Source: Inia geoffrensis
Lineage: Eukaryota > Chordata > Mammalia > Artiodactyla > Iniidae
NCBI GenBank assembly: GCA_036417435.1
Contig: CM070904.1
Span: forward strand, 46,631,908 to 46,695,907
Direction of reading: 5' to 3'
Length of the DNA stretch: 64,000 nucleotides
In this document: positions 35,795-48,229 of the stretch, one piece after another
How positions within the stretch are numbered: position 1 is the stretch's first letter
How the letters are laid out: every line of letters starts with the position of its first letter
Notes under the pieces: model-generated
Databases searched by the model: none
The model's input: only the letters and a program-made list of their open reading frames with translations
What the model was told of the DNA's origin: nothing
Made by a program: the position numbers and the translations under genes

Positions 35795-35980
35795 AACTGT
35801 AATTGAGGACTAATTAGGTGCCAGTTACTAGGCCATATGTTTTGCAATGCAGTATCTCATCTAATTCTAGTGACAAAGGTACTATGCACAATTGTTATCT
35901 CCCCTTTACAAATGAGAAAATTAAGGCATAGAGAAATTAAGTAACTTTCCAAAGTTGGGCAACTAATGACACAGGACTTT
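35795..35980 (-). mobile_element. MIR SINE relic
   Basis: Complement of MIR: 'aattaggtgccagttacta', 'cagtatctcatctaattct', 'cctttacaaatgagaaaat' and 'taactttccaaagttg'. Confidence 0.75.
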
Positions 35981-36218
35981 TTATTCTTCCCCACAGGAGC
36001 CCTGCATTTTAGATAGATTTCTCTTTGCATTGTCTCACATAGAGTGCATCTTATTTCTACCTTTTACTCTACCACTCCTGTACATTCTTATATAGCTTTG
36101 TAGATTACCATTTTTATTCTTAAATTATTGCACTGTGTTCACAGGTATAATTATCTCCAGTTGCAGGGGAGTCTTCCATATTCCCTGGCAGATATCTGGT
36201 TATTAATTGCTTAAAAAT

Positions 36219-36445
36219 AGATAACTAGGGCTTCCCTGGTGGCACAGTGGTTGAGAGTCCGCCTGCCAATGCAGGGGACACGGGTTCGTGCCCCGGTCCG
36301 GGAAGATCCCACATGCCGCGGAGCGGCTGGGCCCGTGAGCCATGGCCGCTGAGCCTGTGCGTCCGGAGCCTGTGCTCCGCAACAGGAGAGGCCACAACAC
36401 TGAGAGGCCCGCGTACCACCAAAAAAACAAAACAAAAAGATAACT
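36219..36445 (+). mobile_element. CHR-family SINE
   Basis: A full-length body from 36228 to about 36418 carries an A-box TGGCACAGTGG and a B-box GGTTCGTGCCC, with an A-rich tail containing C interruptions. AGATAACT flanks it at 36219-36226 and 36438-36445. Open frames of 65-97 codons across it are by-products of the GC-rich SINE. Confidence 0.95.
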
Positions 36446-37079
36446 GGAGTTGATTTGTTCTCTATCACTTCTGGCTATAGATCGTACCATCCACATGTAT
36501 ATTATTATACAGATATTGGTACTTCAGTTTCAGCTATGAATTTCCATGTGGAAAGATTAGTAGAAAGGTAATATTAGGATTCCACCTCAAATGGATGTAA
36601 TTAGCATGTAGTTAGCTGTAGTTAGCATCTTAAAATACTGAAACTCCTTATTATCCCCTTAGCACACCATGGTATTGACAGAACTTTGTTTTACCTTATC
36701 ATTATAACATCATCTCTGAGAATTTCCACTTGTATCATTACAAGATGATTATGACAGCTTCACTAAGACTCATTCATGTGAATGGAAAATTAGTGCCATG
36801 AAGAAAATTTCTAATAATTATTTTTCAAGACATATTGGTACTTTTCAAAGTTCAACTCATTAAACTGATTTGAATATCATTTCAACAAATCCATACCAAG
36901 TGTTATTAAGTTATTCTCATACTGATTTTAGGTAAAGATTTAATCAGAAAATATGTTACTAAAATCCATATGCATAACCTTAGTATCATCACATATGTGG
37001 CAATGGTGTATGTGGATCTCAATACTTCCAAAGTAAGTCTCAAAATAATTATATAGTAAATTAAATTATCAGAATAATC
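36446..37079. other. AT-rich single-copy stretch
   Basis: Nothing recognised. A small repeat of 'agttagc' units lies at 36597-36630. Confidence 0.45.
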
Positions 37080-37260
37080 AACAAGTAAATAGTACCCCAG
37101 ATACTGTGCTAGTTGTTCTACATTCATTATCTTATTTAACATGCACAACCTCCCCATGAGAATTTTGTCCCCATTTTACAGATGTGGTAATTGAATGTCA
37201 AAGATGTTAAGAGACTTGTTCAGAGTCACACATACAGTGTGTGGCAAGAACCATTTTGGG
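37080..37260 (-). mobile_element. MIR SINE relic
   Basis: Complement of MIR: 'cagatactgtgctagttg', 'attatcttatttaacatgc', 'ccccattttacagatgtgg' and 'agacttgttcagagtcac'. Confidence 0.8.
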
Positions 37261-38172
37261 ATATGCTTCAAGATTCTAAAGTTCTTACTCTTTTAACTTT
37301 CACATGTTAATTCACATTTCTAGTACTGGGTCCTCCTTCCATTGTGTTTTTAACATAAGAAAAAGAAAGAAAGCAGCTAATGATGAGTCTTATATAATAA
37401 AAAAGTTGTTCTGAGTTTTCATAACTTCTAGTTCAAGATCTAAAAATTAATAATTTAGGAATAATTAGATTTATTTCCTCAACTTATTATAAGAAATATT
37501 TGAACAAATACATATGCAGTAACTAAAATCAATATGCAAAATGCTTTATGCAAGTCTACGTAGAGAGACCAAGAGAAAGTAAAATCTCACCGCTCTGAAA
37601 AGTTCGGAGGGGTAGCTATATGCTCCCAGGGAAAAATCAATCTAGAAAGTCTTTTTTCTCTGTCCTATACAATAAAAGCCTATAGAAACCCTTGCAAAGG
37701 CAGCAGCAAAGTACTTCCTATCATACACAATTTTATTTAATAGCATTTGATAAGTTAAATATCTTAGAGTATAAAGGGAAAATGATTGAATTCTGTGTAG
37801 ACAAATCAGAAAGCTTATTCTTAAGGGAACAGATGTTGAGCACTTTGGGGCAGAGAATCTGGGAACTTTCTACAGGAGTATTATTAGCTCAGTACTTACG
37901 TTAGAATAAACCAGACCTGCTTGTGCCAGTGTGGCACGTGGAAGCCCATCATTCAGTTTGGTCAATAGATTAAGCACATTGAAAGATTAAAATCAAGTAG
38001 AATGGGATCAGATGTGGCCATAGGGAGGCAAAATTAATAGGTAACACTCTATCCTTTGTAACCATAAGTTTTTCACACATAGTAACACTCAATAAATTGG
38101 ATATACTTCATTTTATATATGGGTTCAAATTATGTCTAAGTATTCACTTTGTTACCTGTATAATATTGTCAA
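37261..38172. other. Single-copy stretch
   Basis: Nothing recognised. Confidence 0.4.
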
Positions 38173-38585
38173 TGTATAAGTCGGTGTCTCCCTAACTGGT
38201 GTAACAAATAGACCCAACATGTGTAACGACTCAACCAAAACAGACAATCTGATGATGAACTAGAACATAATTACAAACATTCTGAGTTGGGGATTCTTGA
38301 ACAGGCAGCTCTCCCCCATCTCCCGTTGGATAGGCAGTGATTCGGGGACCCTAGCCCCTTGCATCTTGTGGCTCTGCTTGCTCATGAGCCTCATTATTGT
38401 TGTCCAGAAGGAGAGAGTATAGTTAGGGCACAACAGCTGCTTAAAAGCCTTGTCCCAGAAACTGGACACATCTTATCCTCTTATAGTCCAATGACTAGCA
38501 CCAATACATGGTCACAACAACTGCAGAGGAGGCTGGGAGATGGAGTACAGTTGTGTACAAGTTGGAAAAGGAGAACACAGCTTTC
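38173..38585 (-). mobile_element. MLT1-type MaLR LTR, minus strand
   Basis: Same family and orientation as 33153-33590. It shows 'taactggtgtaacaaatag' near the left edge, 'ttcggggaccctagcc', 'catcttgtggctctgc', 'gtccaatgactagcac' and 'gaggctgggagatggag' in order. It is strongly diverged and has no coding part. Confidence 0.55.
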
Positions 38586-39289
38586 TCAACTGCGTTTTAT
38601 ATTATTATTATTACAGGATCTATATCTAACAGGGAATTGCCAAACCAACAAGTGTAGCAACTGCATCATTGTATTGATAGAGTTACTATGTTGATAAACA
38701 TTTTAAAATATGTACTGAAAGTCTTCTAACACTTGTGCTAATGAGTCAAGCCTCAACATGAACTCTAAGACGCCTTTGTTTTTTTACTGTCATTTTTGTT
38801 TTCCCCAATTACTTATTTTTGGCTAAATTCTAAATGGGTGAATTTGATGAGGTAAATTTATTTGTTTGTTTGTTTGTTTATTAGATCTTAGATCCTCAAA
38901 GGAGAGCTGTTAAATGTTTCCAAAATAATAGGTTCTGAAGATAAAATAGCAAAGTCCATTTATCAGCTTTGTCAATTTATCATTTTCCTAAAGATGACAA
39001 AAGTGCACTAATTAAAAAAAAAAAAGCAACACTCAATACGTTATGAACACTATCTCCACAGGTAACTATGATGACTTTATAATGGATAAGATATACATAT
39101 CAACGCTGTTATCTCCTTATAGTATCTTCATTCTTAGAGCTTGACATGGGTTATTTTTAAATGCAAAATTGTTTGATAATGAAATTGCTTAATGCTAATT
39201 CAGCACCACTTGTGGGTTGAAAATAGTTACAATATTACAATAAATGTGTAAGTTGTTTATGTATACACATGTATGGATATATATACAAA
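38586..39289. other. AT-rich single-copy stretch
   Basis: Nothing recognised except a short TTTG-repeat at 38862-38880. Confidence 0.45.
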
Positions 39290-39354
39290 TAGAGATAGAT
39301 AAATAGATAAGTTGATAAATAGATGATACTTAGATAGATAGATAGATAGATAGA
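39290..39354. repeat. (GATA)n-rich microsatellite
   Basis: Interrupted GATA/AATA units are followed by five clean GATA units (about 39332-39353). Confidence 0.9.
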
Positions 39355-39439
39355 GTGTTCTTTAAAGGTTTTAAATAGTGAATATGGTCCCACTTGGTTT
39401 ATCCAATCAAGTAGTGACCAAGGTGATTATATATGAAAA

Positions 39440-39640
39440 ATTAGGAGGTTGAGTTTCTAAAATCCAGCCATGTTTACTTTTAGACTCAGTTACTTACTAT
39501 AAGCATGACCTTGAGTGAATTTTAATCTCACTTATCTTAGTTTCTTCACCTGCTAAATAGACCTAATAACCTCTCCTACATAGGCATGTTGAAATTGTCA
39601 CCAGAGATAATGAATGCCAAGTGCTTATGCTGTGCATCCT
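39440..39640 (+). mobile_element. MIR SINE relic
   Basis: Sense MIR: 'ttagactcagttacttact', 'gcatgaccttgagtgaat', 'gtttcttcacctgctaaata' and 'gagataatgaatgcca'. Confidence 0.7.
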
Positions 39641-40704
39641 TTGTGTTCCACATCCATTAGTCTTACCCTCATTCCTTTTTTGTGATTCTACATTTAAAAT
39701 ATCACCACCACTGCAATCAGTACCACCACCTTTGCTCTCACAAGACATTGCTAAAGAGGACCTTTAATGCAACTGACAATCAGATTTTACTTTTATCCCC
39801 GCAAGTTAAAATTTTGTTAAACTTTCACATTAAAAAAACCATAGCAAGGTATAAATAATACTTCTTGCTCTGACTAAAAATAATTCTGACACTTTATATT
39901 CTTTTTGAAAATTTCAGTCCAATGTGTTGTGAAATTCTGGGCTGAAAATCTGCATTTCTGGTGAAAATACTTATTTAACTTAGTGGCACAGATAATACGG
40001 AAGATGGGAAGAAATTCTGTTTTATGACAAAAGTTCCTTTGGAGAAGAAGGAGATCAGGCATTCTCCAGTACACAGATGACTCTAAAATTTCCCAGGTAG
40101 TGAAATACCAACTCTTTCCCAGGTGATAGCTGAATTAGCATGTTATAAAAGCATATGTATTCCTATCATTTTAACTCTGGAGGAATAGTTCTGCCCTTTC
40201 ACATAAATGACCCTTTTATCAAAGAGAAAATTCTCAACTGAATAAATCGTAAGCTTGACCACAAAGAAACTCCTGTGGTTTTGTAATCTAACCGTTATTT
40301 CGTAACTTGTGAGGCCAAACAAAATGGTTTATATCCTTGAGGATAAACATAATAAAACTGCTCCTTTCTAAATAAGTATAACATCACAAGGTAAATATGT
40401 ACATTCACAGGATGGTAAAGTCACTTTCTTATTTCTGGCTTATCCATTTAACCTTTTAAAGCAGATTGAACTAAAAGTATGGTCAGTCTTACAGCAATGC
40501 TCACTGAGTTTTATGGATACTTCAGAATCATTATTTAAGTCTTGCTTTAAGCTGTATGAAGTTGCTATTTTTGTAGCTCAAAGATGGTCAAATCTTAATC
40601 CTTCTACATCTTTTAAAATGGTATTTCCAAAATCAAAATTGAGTATAATGTTGATGAAATTGTAAAATCCAAATAGTTTAGACATATCAAACTTGAGACA
40701 CAAC
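39641..40704. other. AT-rich single-copy stretch
   Basis: Nothing recognised. Confidence 0.45.
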
Positions 40705-40961
40705 CAATATATTTTGTTTGTTTGTTTGTTTGTTTTTTGTTTTTGTTTTTGTTTTTTGCGATATGCGGGCCTCTCACTGTTGTGGCCTCTCCCGTTGCGG
40801 AGCACAGGCTCCAGACGCACAGGCTCAGCGGCCATGGCTCACGGGCCCAGCTGCTCCGCGGCATGTGGGATCTTCCCGGACCGGGGCACAAACCTGCGTC
40901 CCCTGCATCAGCAGGCGGACTCTCAACCACTGCGCCACCAGGGAAGCCCACAATATATTTT
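40705..40961 (-). mobile_element. CHR-family SINE, minus strand
   Basis: Read on the minus strand, the body runs from 'gggcttccctggtggcgcag' (40944 downward) to a cgcatatcgc-like end near 40760. It is followed by a long CAAA/A-rich tail, seen as TTTG units at 40716-40757. The exact direct repeat CAATATATTTT flanks it at 40705-40715 and 40951-40961. The open frames on both strands are not genes. Confidence 0.96.
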
Positions 40962-41599
40962 TTTAATGGTGTTTCAATTGTCAATGAACATTTAGGCAAA
41001 AGCAGATCTTTAATGTGAAACTGGTAGTAGAATATCAGTGCTTTAAGGAAAACTGGTCCTTCTATACAAATGGAATTTGAGCAACTGTTGTAAACAAATT
41101 AAGGGTAATTTAAAATATATAAATATCATTCAGTGCCAAAACTATGTCAATCAAATAAATTCTAGTTGATACTATATTCTTTAAGATATTTTCTAACTAA
41201 GTGTATTGTGTATCTTATAAATAATTTATTTCATTATAAAAACAGTTTGTGGAATAGTCTTAGATTAAATTTTTAACCAAGTTTTTTTTTTTCAACTTGG
41301 AAAAATATTTTTTGCAAACACCTGTTCCCCATCTCTACATTAAGAACAATTGGAACAATCTCAGTAATATTATTGGAAATACTGTGAATTTCTTATATAA
41401 GGATGTGCCACTTTTATTCAAATTAAAATGGTACACTAAGGTAAGAAAATGCCTTGATATACTGACCAAAAATGTGAGAAAGACATAGAAAATCTTTCTA
41501 AGATTTATGGGCAAAGATTGAAGAGAGCGGTGCTTACTGCACTTCTCAGATTGGTAGAGTTAGATAGGGGCAAGTCCCTGTATGGAGGAGAGAAAACTA
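40962..41599. other. AT-rich single-copy stretch
   Basis: Nothing recognised. Confidence 0.45.
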
Positions 41600-41875
41600 C
41601 AGAAGTATTCAGATCATGGGGTTATTGGTTAGATCTGTGTTTAATTCTTGGCCCTGCCATTTACTAGCCATTTGATGATTGGCACATTATTTAACCTATA
41701 TGTATCATCAATTATATCATCTGATAAATAGGGCTGGTAATAATACATAATTACTTATCTCAGGGTAGTTATGGGGATCAAAATAGATAATGCATGTGAA
41801 TTGTCTTGGACAGTGTCTAGCACCTAGGAAATAGTAAAAAATATTAGTCCTCATTAGTATTATTTAGGAGAGGGC
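41600..41875 (+). mobile_element. MIR SINE relic
   Basis: Sense MIR, nearly full length: 'ccctgccatttactagcc', 'catctgataaatagggctgg', a aaaatagataatgcatg-like stretch and 'gtctagcacctagg', ending in an A/T-rich tail. Confidence 0.75.
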
Positions 41876-42083
41876 TTTTAGGGCAAGTGTGACTGATCTG
41901 GAGACAAGCAGAAGTGTGGTTGGGTAAAACAAATTCTAGGTCCTGATTCCAGGCCTCCTTGTAATTCACCCACATCTTAGGAGGAGCTTTTATTTTCCTG
42001 AGTGGGAGTAAGCCCTGAATAGTCTTTTTCTTCCCACTCTCTCCACCTGTTTTGCTAATATCTCACCAACCTGCTGATCCCTC

Positions 42084-42670
42084 CTTTAGTTGTCTCTTGC
42101 TATTTAGCAAAGTACCACAAACTTGACAGCTTAAAAAACACACACTTATTATCTCAGAGTTTCCATAGGTCAGGATCCTGGGCGCAGCCTAGCTGGGTCC
42201 TCAGGGTATTCATAAGGCTACTATTGAGATATCTTTTTGCGGTGTCCATTGGGGCTGCAATGTCACCTGAGGCTACATTGGCAGAATTCAGTTCCTTGTG
42301 GTTGTAGATTGATTTCCTAGGTAACTCATAACATTGCTGTTTGCTTCTTCAAGAGCAGTAGGAGAATATCTTTACTGCTGCCAGTCTTTTTTTTTCAGGG
42401 GAAGGGCAGATCATCTTATAAAGGGTAGATTTGATTAGGTCAAGCCCACCCAGGATAATCAGCCTTTGATTAACTCAGAGTCAATGGATTTGTGGCCTTA
42501 AATACATCTGCAAAATCCTTTCACCTTTGTCATCTAACAAAACCTAACCACAGGAGTGGTATCCCATCACATTCATAGGTCCTGCCCACATTTAAGAGTG
42601 GATTATACTGGGCGTTCATACCAGGGGGCTGGAATCTTGGGAACCATATTCGAGTTTTGCCTATCCTACC
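42084..42670 (-). mobile_element. MaLR/MLT1-like LTR, minus strand
   Basis: The plus strand starts 'tttagttgtctcttgctat', then 'aaagtaccacaaacttgac' and 'ttatctcagagtttccat'. It ends 'ccaggaatc'-like, then 'gttttgcctatcctacc'. These landmarks are the complement of MLT1-like mammalian LTRs. Internal genes are absent. The exact subfamily is uncertain. Confidence 0.6.
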
Positions 42671-43332
42671 TCTAAACTATTTTAAATAAATAAAAGGCCT
42701 TTCATTTTGTGATTGTGGATGAGATTTAAATGCTAAGGCTCAAGGAAGGTAGCAATATAATATGATCAAGATGCAATTGAAGTATAGTCGGTCAACACAT
42801 TCTGATCAGAATCTCCTGTTTGATGTTACAAACTGCATGAAGAGGGAAAGGATCCTGGAAGCATCTGAAGGATATTGTCAGTCTGAAAGGAGAGAAAGAC
42901 TTTGCCTCTCATCCAAAGACAAATTTCCAATACTTACTACAAATGTGTTTTGAGTCTATCCAGTTTACCTTCCAATGACTTGGGGCAGAGAGCGAGCATG
43001 TTGGGGTCCTGATTAGGCAGCTAGTGAACAGTCAGATTTACATCACGTAATTATAAATATTTTCTTGTTTTTCATGATATAGTAATTCTTAGAGTATAAT
43101 TAGTTCAGATTAAATGAAGCATCACTACATTTATTTATGGATTCTTTTATTTGTTGAAATGCCTTAATCAGCTTTAGTCTTTCACTGAAGACTAAACTAG
43201 CATGAAAGTAGCTACACAGTTTTATAATGTTCTTGATGAAAACAGTGTAAGTCAATACCTTTCCTCAAACAAGTACACAAACAAGTTCAAGTAACCTTTA
43301 AGAAATGAAAGTCAATTAAAATATACACACTA
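42671..43332. other. AT-rich single-copy stretch
   Basis: Nothing recognised. Confidence 0.4.
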
Positions 43333-43535
43333 CTATATATAAAATAGATAACCAACCAAGGACCTACTGTATAGCACTGGGAACCATACTCTATCTTGTA
43401 AAAACCTATTATGAAAGACAATGTAAAAAAATAACATATATATATATATGTATAACTGAATCACTTTACTGTATACCTGAAACTAAAACAACATTGTAAA
43501 TCAACTATTTCAATAAAAATTAAAAAATAAAAGAA
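43333..43535 (+). mobile_element. 5'-truncated L1 3' end
   Basis: The 3' UTR of an older cetartiodactyl L1 group: 'ctatatataaaatagataac', 'ctactgtatagcactgggaa', 'gtataactgaatcacttta', 'aacattgtaaatcaacta' and an A-rich tail. It is the same group as the minus-strand copy at about 3880-4300. No clear target duplication was found. Confidence 0.88.
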
Positions 43536-43859
43536 CAAATGAAAAAATCTTCCCCTTAAAAAAAGACAATATGTACACTTTGGACCATGAATAAGACTTT
43601 TTTATACTATTTGAAAATCTTCAGTTGATACGATGCACTATACTGTTAGGTCTGTGGTATAGCTGTGGGATAAGGGAGACTTGAGTAAGAACCAGAATGG
43701 GGATGAAGTAAATTATCACTAAGTAGATTCAATAAAAAGTCATACCAGAAATTGAATTAAATCATACCTAAACTTCTACCTTAGAAATTTATTTCATACT
43801 CTATTAAAATTTTTCCATTTTTTTTAATGCATTAAGTGGACTGACATACAAGTGAAAAT

Positions 43860-44085
43860 AAACAAAGACTTTGCAGTCAGATCTACAGTGGGATTCTAGT
43901 TCTGCCACTAGCTCACTGGATAGTATTAGGCAAGTTACTGACCCGCTCCAAGCTTCCAGTTCTTCACCTGTAAAACAAGAATAATTGTATCCAGTTTGCA
44001 GGATTGAGTTAATGGTAGGAAAAAGAACACAAAAAAGTACACAACAGAGTGCCCAGCAATAGAAGAGCTATGGTTAAGTATTACA
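43860..44085 (+). mobile_element. MIR SINE relic
   Basis: Sense MIR: 'gactttgcagtcagatctac', 'tagttctgccactagctcac', 'ggcaagttactgaccc' and 'gttcttcacctgtaaaac'. Confidence 0.8.
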
Positions 44086-44879
44086 GTTACAAGTCTGTAT
44101 ACTGCCGTTGACAGGCGAGATTGTTTTACTTAACAATATGCTAGAAATGGCATTCCTGGAAACCTTTCATGAAATTCTAGGGAATGCAATAGATTCAAAA
44201 TCATTGAGTAAATCATAGGAGAAGAAAGTGCATGTTAATTATTCAGTTTTAAAACCATTTATAATATTACTATTTTATGACACTATTTAAGTAAACTTTC
44301 TAGGAAAACAGAGAGTGAATCTACTTAATTAAATAATTTATTCATACTTCCTAACATCTTAAAAAAAAAAAAGAAACTAAATCAGGGTAATGGAAAAGAT
44401 AAAGAAACAGAGAACATACAAACTAGTATTTTTGCTGCTAGTGAAATTCATATCTGGCTCTGACTTTCCTGGTGGCCAGGCAAAAAAGAAGAAAATGATA
44501 CTTTTTAAGAAGTAAAAACTTTTGCTGATCTTTAATTCTGAAAATATTTTCTCATACTGTTCTTTAAATATGTTACAGCATTGCCAAAAGAATTTTTATT
44601 TTTGTAGTTTCTATTAAGGGTCCTTAGTAGAGAATTAAAATATAATATTAAATATGACTCAAGGAAGATTTGCTTTGCTAATGAGATCTAATAAAAGTAT
44701 CCCTGTGGAATCCACCTTATTCCTTCATGTTCTATCTATATATCTTAAAATTTAATAGCAAATAGCCTATTCAAATCAGTCAAAGCAAGTTAGAATTTTA
44801 GCCAATATATGGGAAAACACCTGCATAATGCAAATCAGCATTGTACAATTACCATTCCCAGTTGTTGACTGCTGAGAGC
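44086..44879. other. AT-rich single-copy stretch
   Basis: Nothing recognised. Confidence 0.45.
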
Positions 44880-45115
44880 AGAGGTTTCAGTGTACAAAAG
44901 ATTGTTCTGGAATCTCAGAGTTAAGAAAACTCAATTCGAACCCAGCCAGGCCAAGGTAAGTATAGGCAAGTCAATTTACTTATTAGGACAATTATTCACC
45001 AAACCTGAAGTGAAGGAATTGGACTAGACAAGTGCCAACTTGTTCTAGAACTATGCCCACAACAAGGCCTGACACAGAGTATGCACTCCATAAATTAAAG
45101 TTAAGAATGAATCCT
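44880..45115 (+). mobile_element. MIR SINE relic, diverged
   Basis: Sense MIR-like order: 'ctggaatctcagagttaag', 'caattcgaacccagcc', 'ggcaagtcaatttactt', 'gaaggaattggactag' and 'caaggcctgacacagagta'. Confidence 0.5.
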
Positions 45116-45243
45116 GTTCCTCTATTACATTAATGATCTGATTTAACCAGTCTGGTGGCTAACAAGGGTTAATTGATGTAAGTACTTGATATTTCTCAAT
45201 TAAAAGAGGGCAGATGTTAGCAACAAAAACTACAGGTATATCT

Positions 45244-45440
45244 CAAGGTTTCTCAAACTAGGTACAATAATATTTTGGACTGGATACTTCTTTGTTGTGG
45301 GAGGTTGTCCTGTTCACTGTAGGATATTTAGCAGCATCCCTGGCTTCTGCGCACTAGGTATAAGTAGCCCTGTTCCTCAAGTCACGGCAACTAAACTGTC
45401 TGGAGACATTTAGACCTCATTTGAGAAAAATTGGCATATA
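45244..45440 (-). mobile_element. MER20 (hAT-Charlie) DNA transposon relic
   Basis: The plus strand is the complement of MER20: 'caaggtttctcaaactag', 'attttggactggatactt', 'ctttgttgtgggaggttg', 'tttagcagcatccctggc', 'gtctggagacattta' and a terminal 'tttgagaaaaattg'. MER20 is a non-autonomous element, known from other work to have been co-opted as regulatory DNA in some placental mammal tissues. Nothing here shows that for this copy. Confidence 0.88.
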
Positions 45441-45452
45441 TGAACAGGTGTA

Positions 45453-45479
45453 TGCATGTGTGTGTGTGTGTGTGTGTGC
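45453..45479. repeat. (TG)n microsatellite
   Basis: About twelve TG units. Confidence 0.95.
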
Positions 45480-45744
45480 AGATAGTGTTGTGTGTCAGAT
45501 ATTATTTACTTTTAATGTACCTTGAATATATGAGATCAATCATTTTCAATTATTAATTTTATGTACTCCAATGACATAATAAATAATTAACACAGTTAGC
45601 CCAGTGGTCTCTTCTTATTTTGAATATAGCATGACTGGAGTCTGAAAGAATCAGGTGTTTTCCAAAATTAAAGCTAATGTACTTCATTCCATTGCTTATG
45701 GTTCCTGATGAAATCATGCAAACACAAGCAGTCTGATGTTATTT
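45480..45744. other. AT-rich single-copy stretch
   Basis: Nothing recognised up to the hairpin. Confidence 0.45.
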
Positions 45745-45816
45745 TTTTGTTTACAGTATTACTGTGTTGTTTTGGTTAACAGAATGGAAAACAGCACTGT
45801 AATACTACAAGTAAAA
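45745..45816. other. Strong microRNA-like hairpin
   Basis: The arms 45745-45773 and 45788-45816 pair over 29 positions: 23 Watson-Crick pairs, 3 G-T wobbles (counted for the plus strand) and 3 mismatches (two adjacent at 45753-45754, one at 45763). The loop is 14 bases (45774-45787). The size and shape fit a microRNA precursor or a small palindromic transposon remnant. No known microRNA or element was recognised in either arm. Confidence 0.8.
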
Positions 45817-48229
45817 GTGTTTTATTCTTAGTTTGTTTCATCAATAAAAGCTGACATTTTTGCAAGAAAGATGTTATACTATTGAAATTAACTCTTAGTC
45901 AATTGTAAATAATTGTATTATATCGGTATGTTATCATGAAGATTAGAAATCATTTCCTACAGAATCATGTTTTTGCTTCCTCAGCACTGTTTCAATTGAA
46001 AGGAATTTGAATGAAGTGCATCTCATTACTAACATAAAGTAGATGGAGCTTGAATAATTTTTATATTTATTTTCCATGGATGGCTATTACATTTCTTATC
46101 CTATCTATCCAAATTTTATAAAATAAATTGTTTTAATCCATTCTTTGGAGAGGAGCAATGAATTTATTTTTGCAAAAGCTCTGCATCTGAATATATTGTA
46201 ATATGCATAAAGCTTTGTTAACACAGTTATTTATATAAAAAGTGTAGCTGCCTTACCTTTTATTTAATTTACATATTTTATTTACTTTCTGACAGGTTCT
46301 TCTCCTTGCATTTTTATTTACATACCAAAAATGTCTTTTCAGATAAGTCAACTAAAACTTTAATGTACTGTATAATTTAAAACTCCATAAAATGTTTTAT
46401 GTATTGTATAGTTTCATATGAATTTTTAACTTGATAGTATAGAATTTTGGAAATATTTCATCAGTTCCTCTACAACACCACCATATTTCTTAAATAGGAT
46501 GGAAAATAGAGTATTGTCTTTTGTCTGATATCATGTTTAGAAAGAATTATAAAACTTATGCTAAGTCTGTGTGCTTCAAATAGGAAAGAAATCAACAGAT
46601 AGTTTAAAGGAGTGTAACTTTTTCTTAAAATATTATCATGAACCTCATATAATATGGGCATCTCACATCCTTAAAGAATTTGGTTCTTTTGTTCTAAGCT
46701 ATACAAAAGGTCATTATTTTTACATTTAAATGTTGGAAACAATACATTTCCCTTATGTGTTTCATCAGCTGAAACAGTAAAGTAATAATGCCAATGTGTC
46801 AAATCAAAGTCCAGTTTTAGAAACATAAACTTAACCCTCACCCTCCCTTCTTCATATTTATCTTTTGTAAGTGTGGTTTGTGTTTGCATAACCTACCATT
46901 CATGTTCTTGTGAGCTCATGATATAAATAATTTGAAATTTTTCATTCAGTTCCCCAAATTATTCTAGTCATTATGGATGATTCATGAGAGGATTAATCTC
47001 TTGGATGTGACATAAAACTAGAGAGGAAAGACACTACCTATCATATCATTTGCAGTTAAGAACATGCTGCATATCTTTAAGCTTTACTTAAAGTGCTTAT
47101 AGTAATTGGGTGTGCATGCCTTCACTCGGTTAAAACCCAAACAGCAATATGGGAGAGTGTGGTTTGTTTTTTAAATGTGCAAGGAAGGAAAATTAGTGAA
47201 ATCTGTTTAAGTCACAAAACTGCCTCATTCAGGACCCAATTCAGCAGCATGGAAAAAGTAACTCAAGTTAACTGTACTCTTAGCATATGTCTAAGCTCAG
47301 AAATTTCAATTCACTTCAGGTTCCTTTCTTTTCCCAAGGATCTGCTTGCAAAGAAAAGAGATATAAAGATGGTAAACAGGTTCAATAGTTCAGTAGCTCT
47401 AAGCTCTCTCAAGGTTTTCAGAATAAAAATATGTCCAGTTAAAGAACAAGTTCCTCGTATTTTGGAATGGGGATACCCATACAAATTGTTTTCTATTTTA
47501 TTATGGGCCTTTCCTCTTTTCCTGCTCCCTACCCGCACTGCTACCACCAGCACACACAAATACACACATGCATATAGAGTTAAAGGTATAATGTATTTTG
47601 ATTTTATCCATGCAAGGAAAATTTGGGGGAAGGAGTGAAACTAAGCTAACGAAGAATAGATGTAGGTATTATACAGAGATTGTGGTTTAGTGACCTAAAT
47701 TGCACCATAATCTTTTAAAGGATTACAGTATTTAGGGAGAAAAAATGATCTCTCTTTCTATAATGGCATCTCTGTATAAGAGGATATTATAGGATATGAG
47801 CTGTGTGGTAGCAGCAGATATTTTCTCTATATCTTTCAGCAATTCAAAGTAGTTCTCAGATACATCTGAGAAGTAGCACTGAAGAATTAGTCTTCATTTA
47901 TAATCAAACATTCTTGAATAACATTTTCTTCCAATTTTTGTTTTAAAGGTCTAACATTTGATCGTATGTTTTCTTTAGTTAACTTTCTATATTATATGGC
48001 AATCTCTGCAGTTATTTTTTTCAAAGATAAAAAAGAAAAAAAGCATGCTCAAAATGTAGAAGTTATTTTTGCAGTAACGTATGTCATGATTTTTAAACAT
48101 TCAGGCCTTTAAACTTTTTTTATAGTGTATGTTCTTGCCAATCCCAGCACAGTTCTACAAAGTAAAATATTTGGCAGTGAATTCATATTAACAGATGGAA
48201 CAAGAAATTAACACGTTTTTGCTTCGCTA
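45817..48229. other. Long AT-rich single-copy stretch
   Basis: No gene or mobile element was recognised. The largest open frame (47093-47638) begins with GTG, not ATG, and has no recognisable domain. Confidence 0.45.

Noticed and set aside
36203..36496. Overlapping open frames rich in Pro, Gly and Arg on both strands, also seen near 2240-2596, 40613-41018, 50209-50507 and 59334-59934
   Set aside because: All are translations of the GC-rich CHR SINE. The same residues ('PPADAGDTGS', 'WLTGPAAPRHVGSSRTG') recur at every copy.
47093..47638. 181-codon open frame, the longest outside known repeats
   Set aside because: It begins with GTG; the first in-frame ATG is far downstream. There is no domain and no splice context, and the length is compatible with chance.
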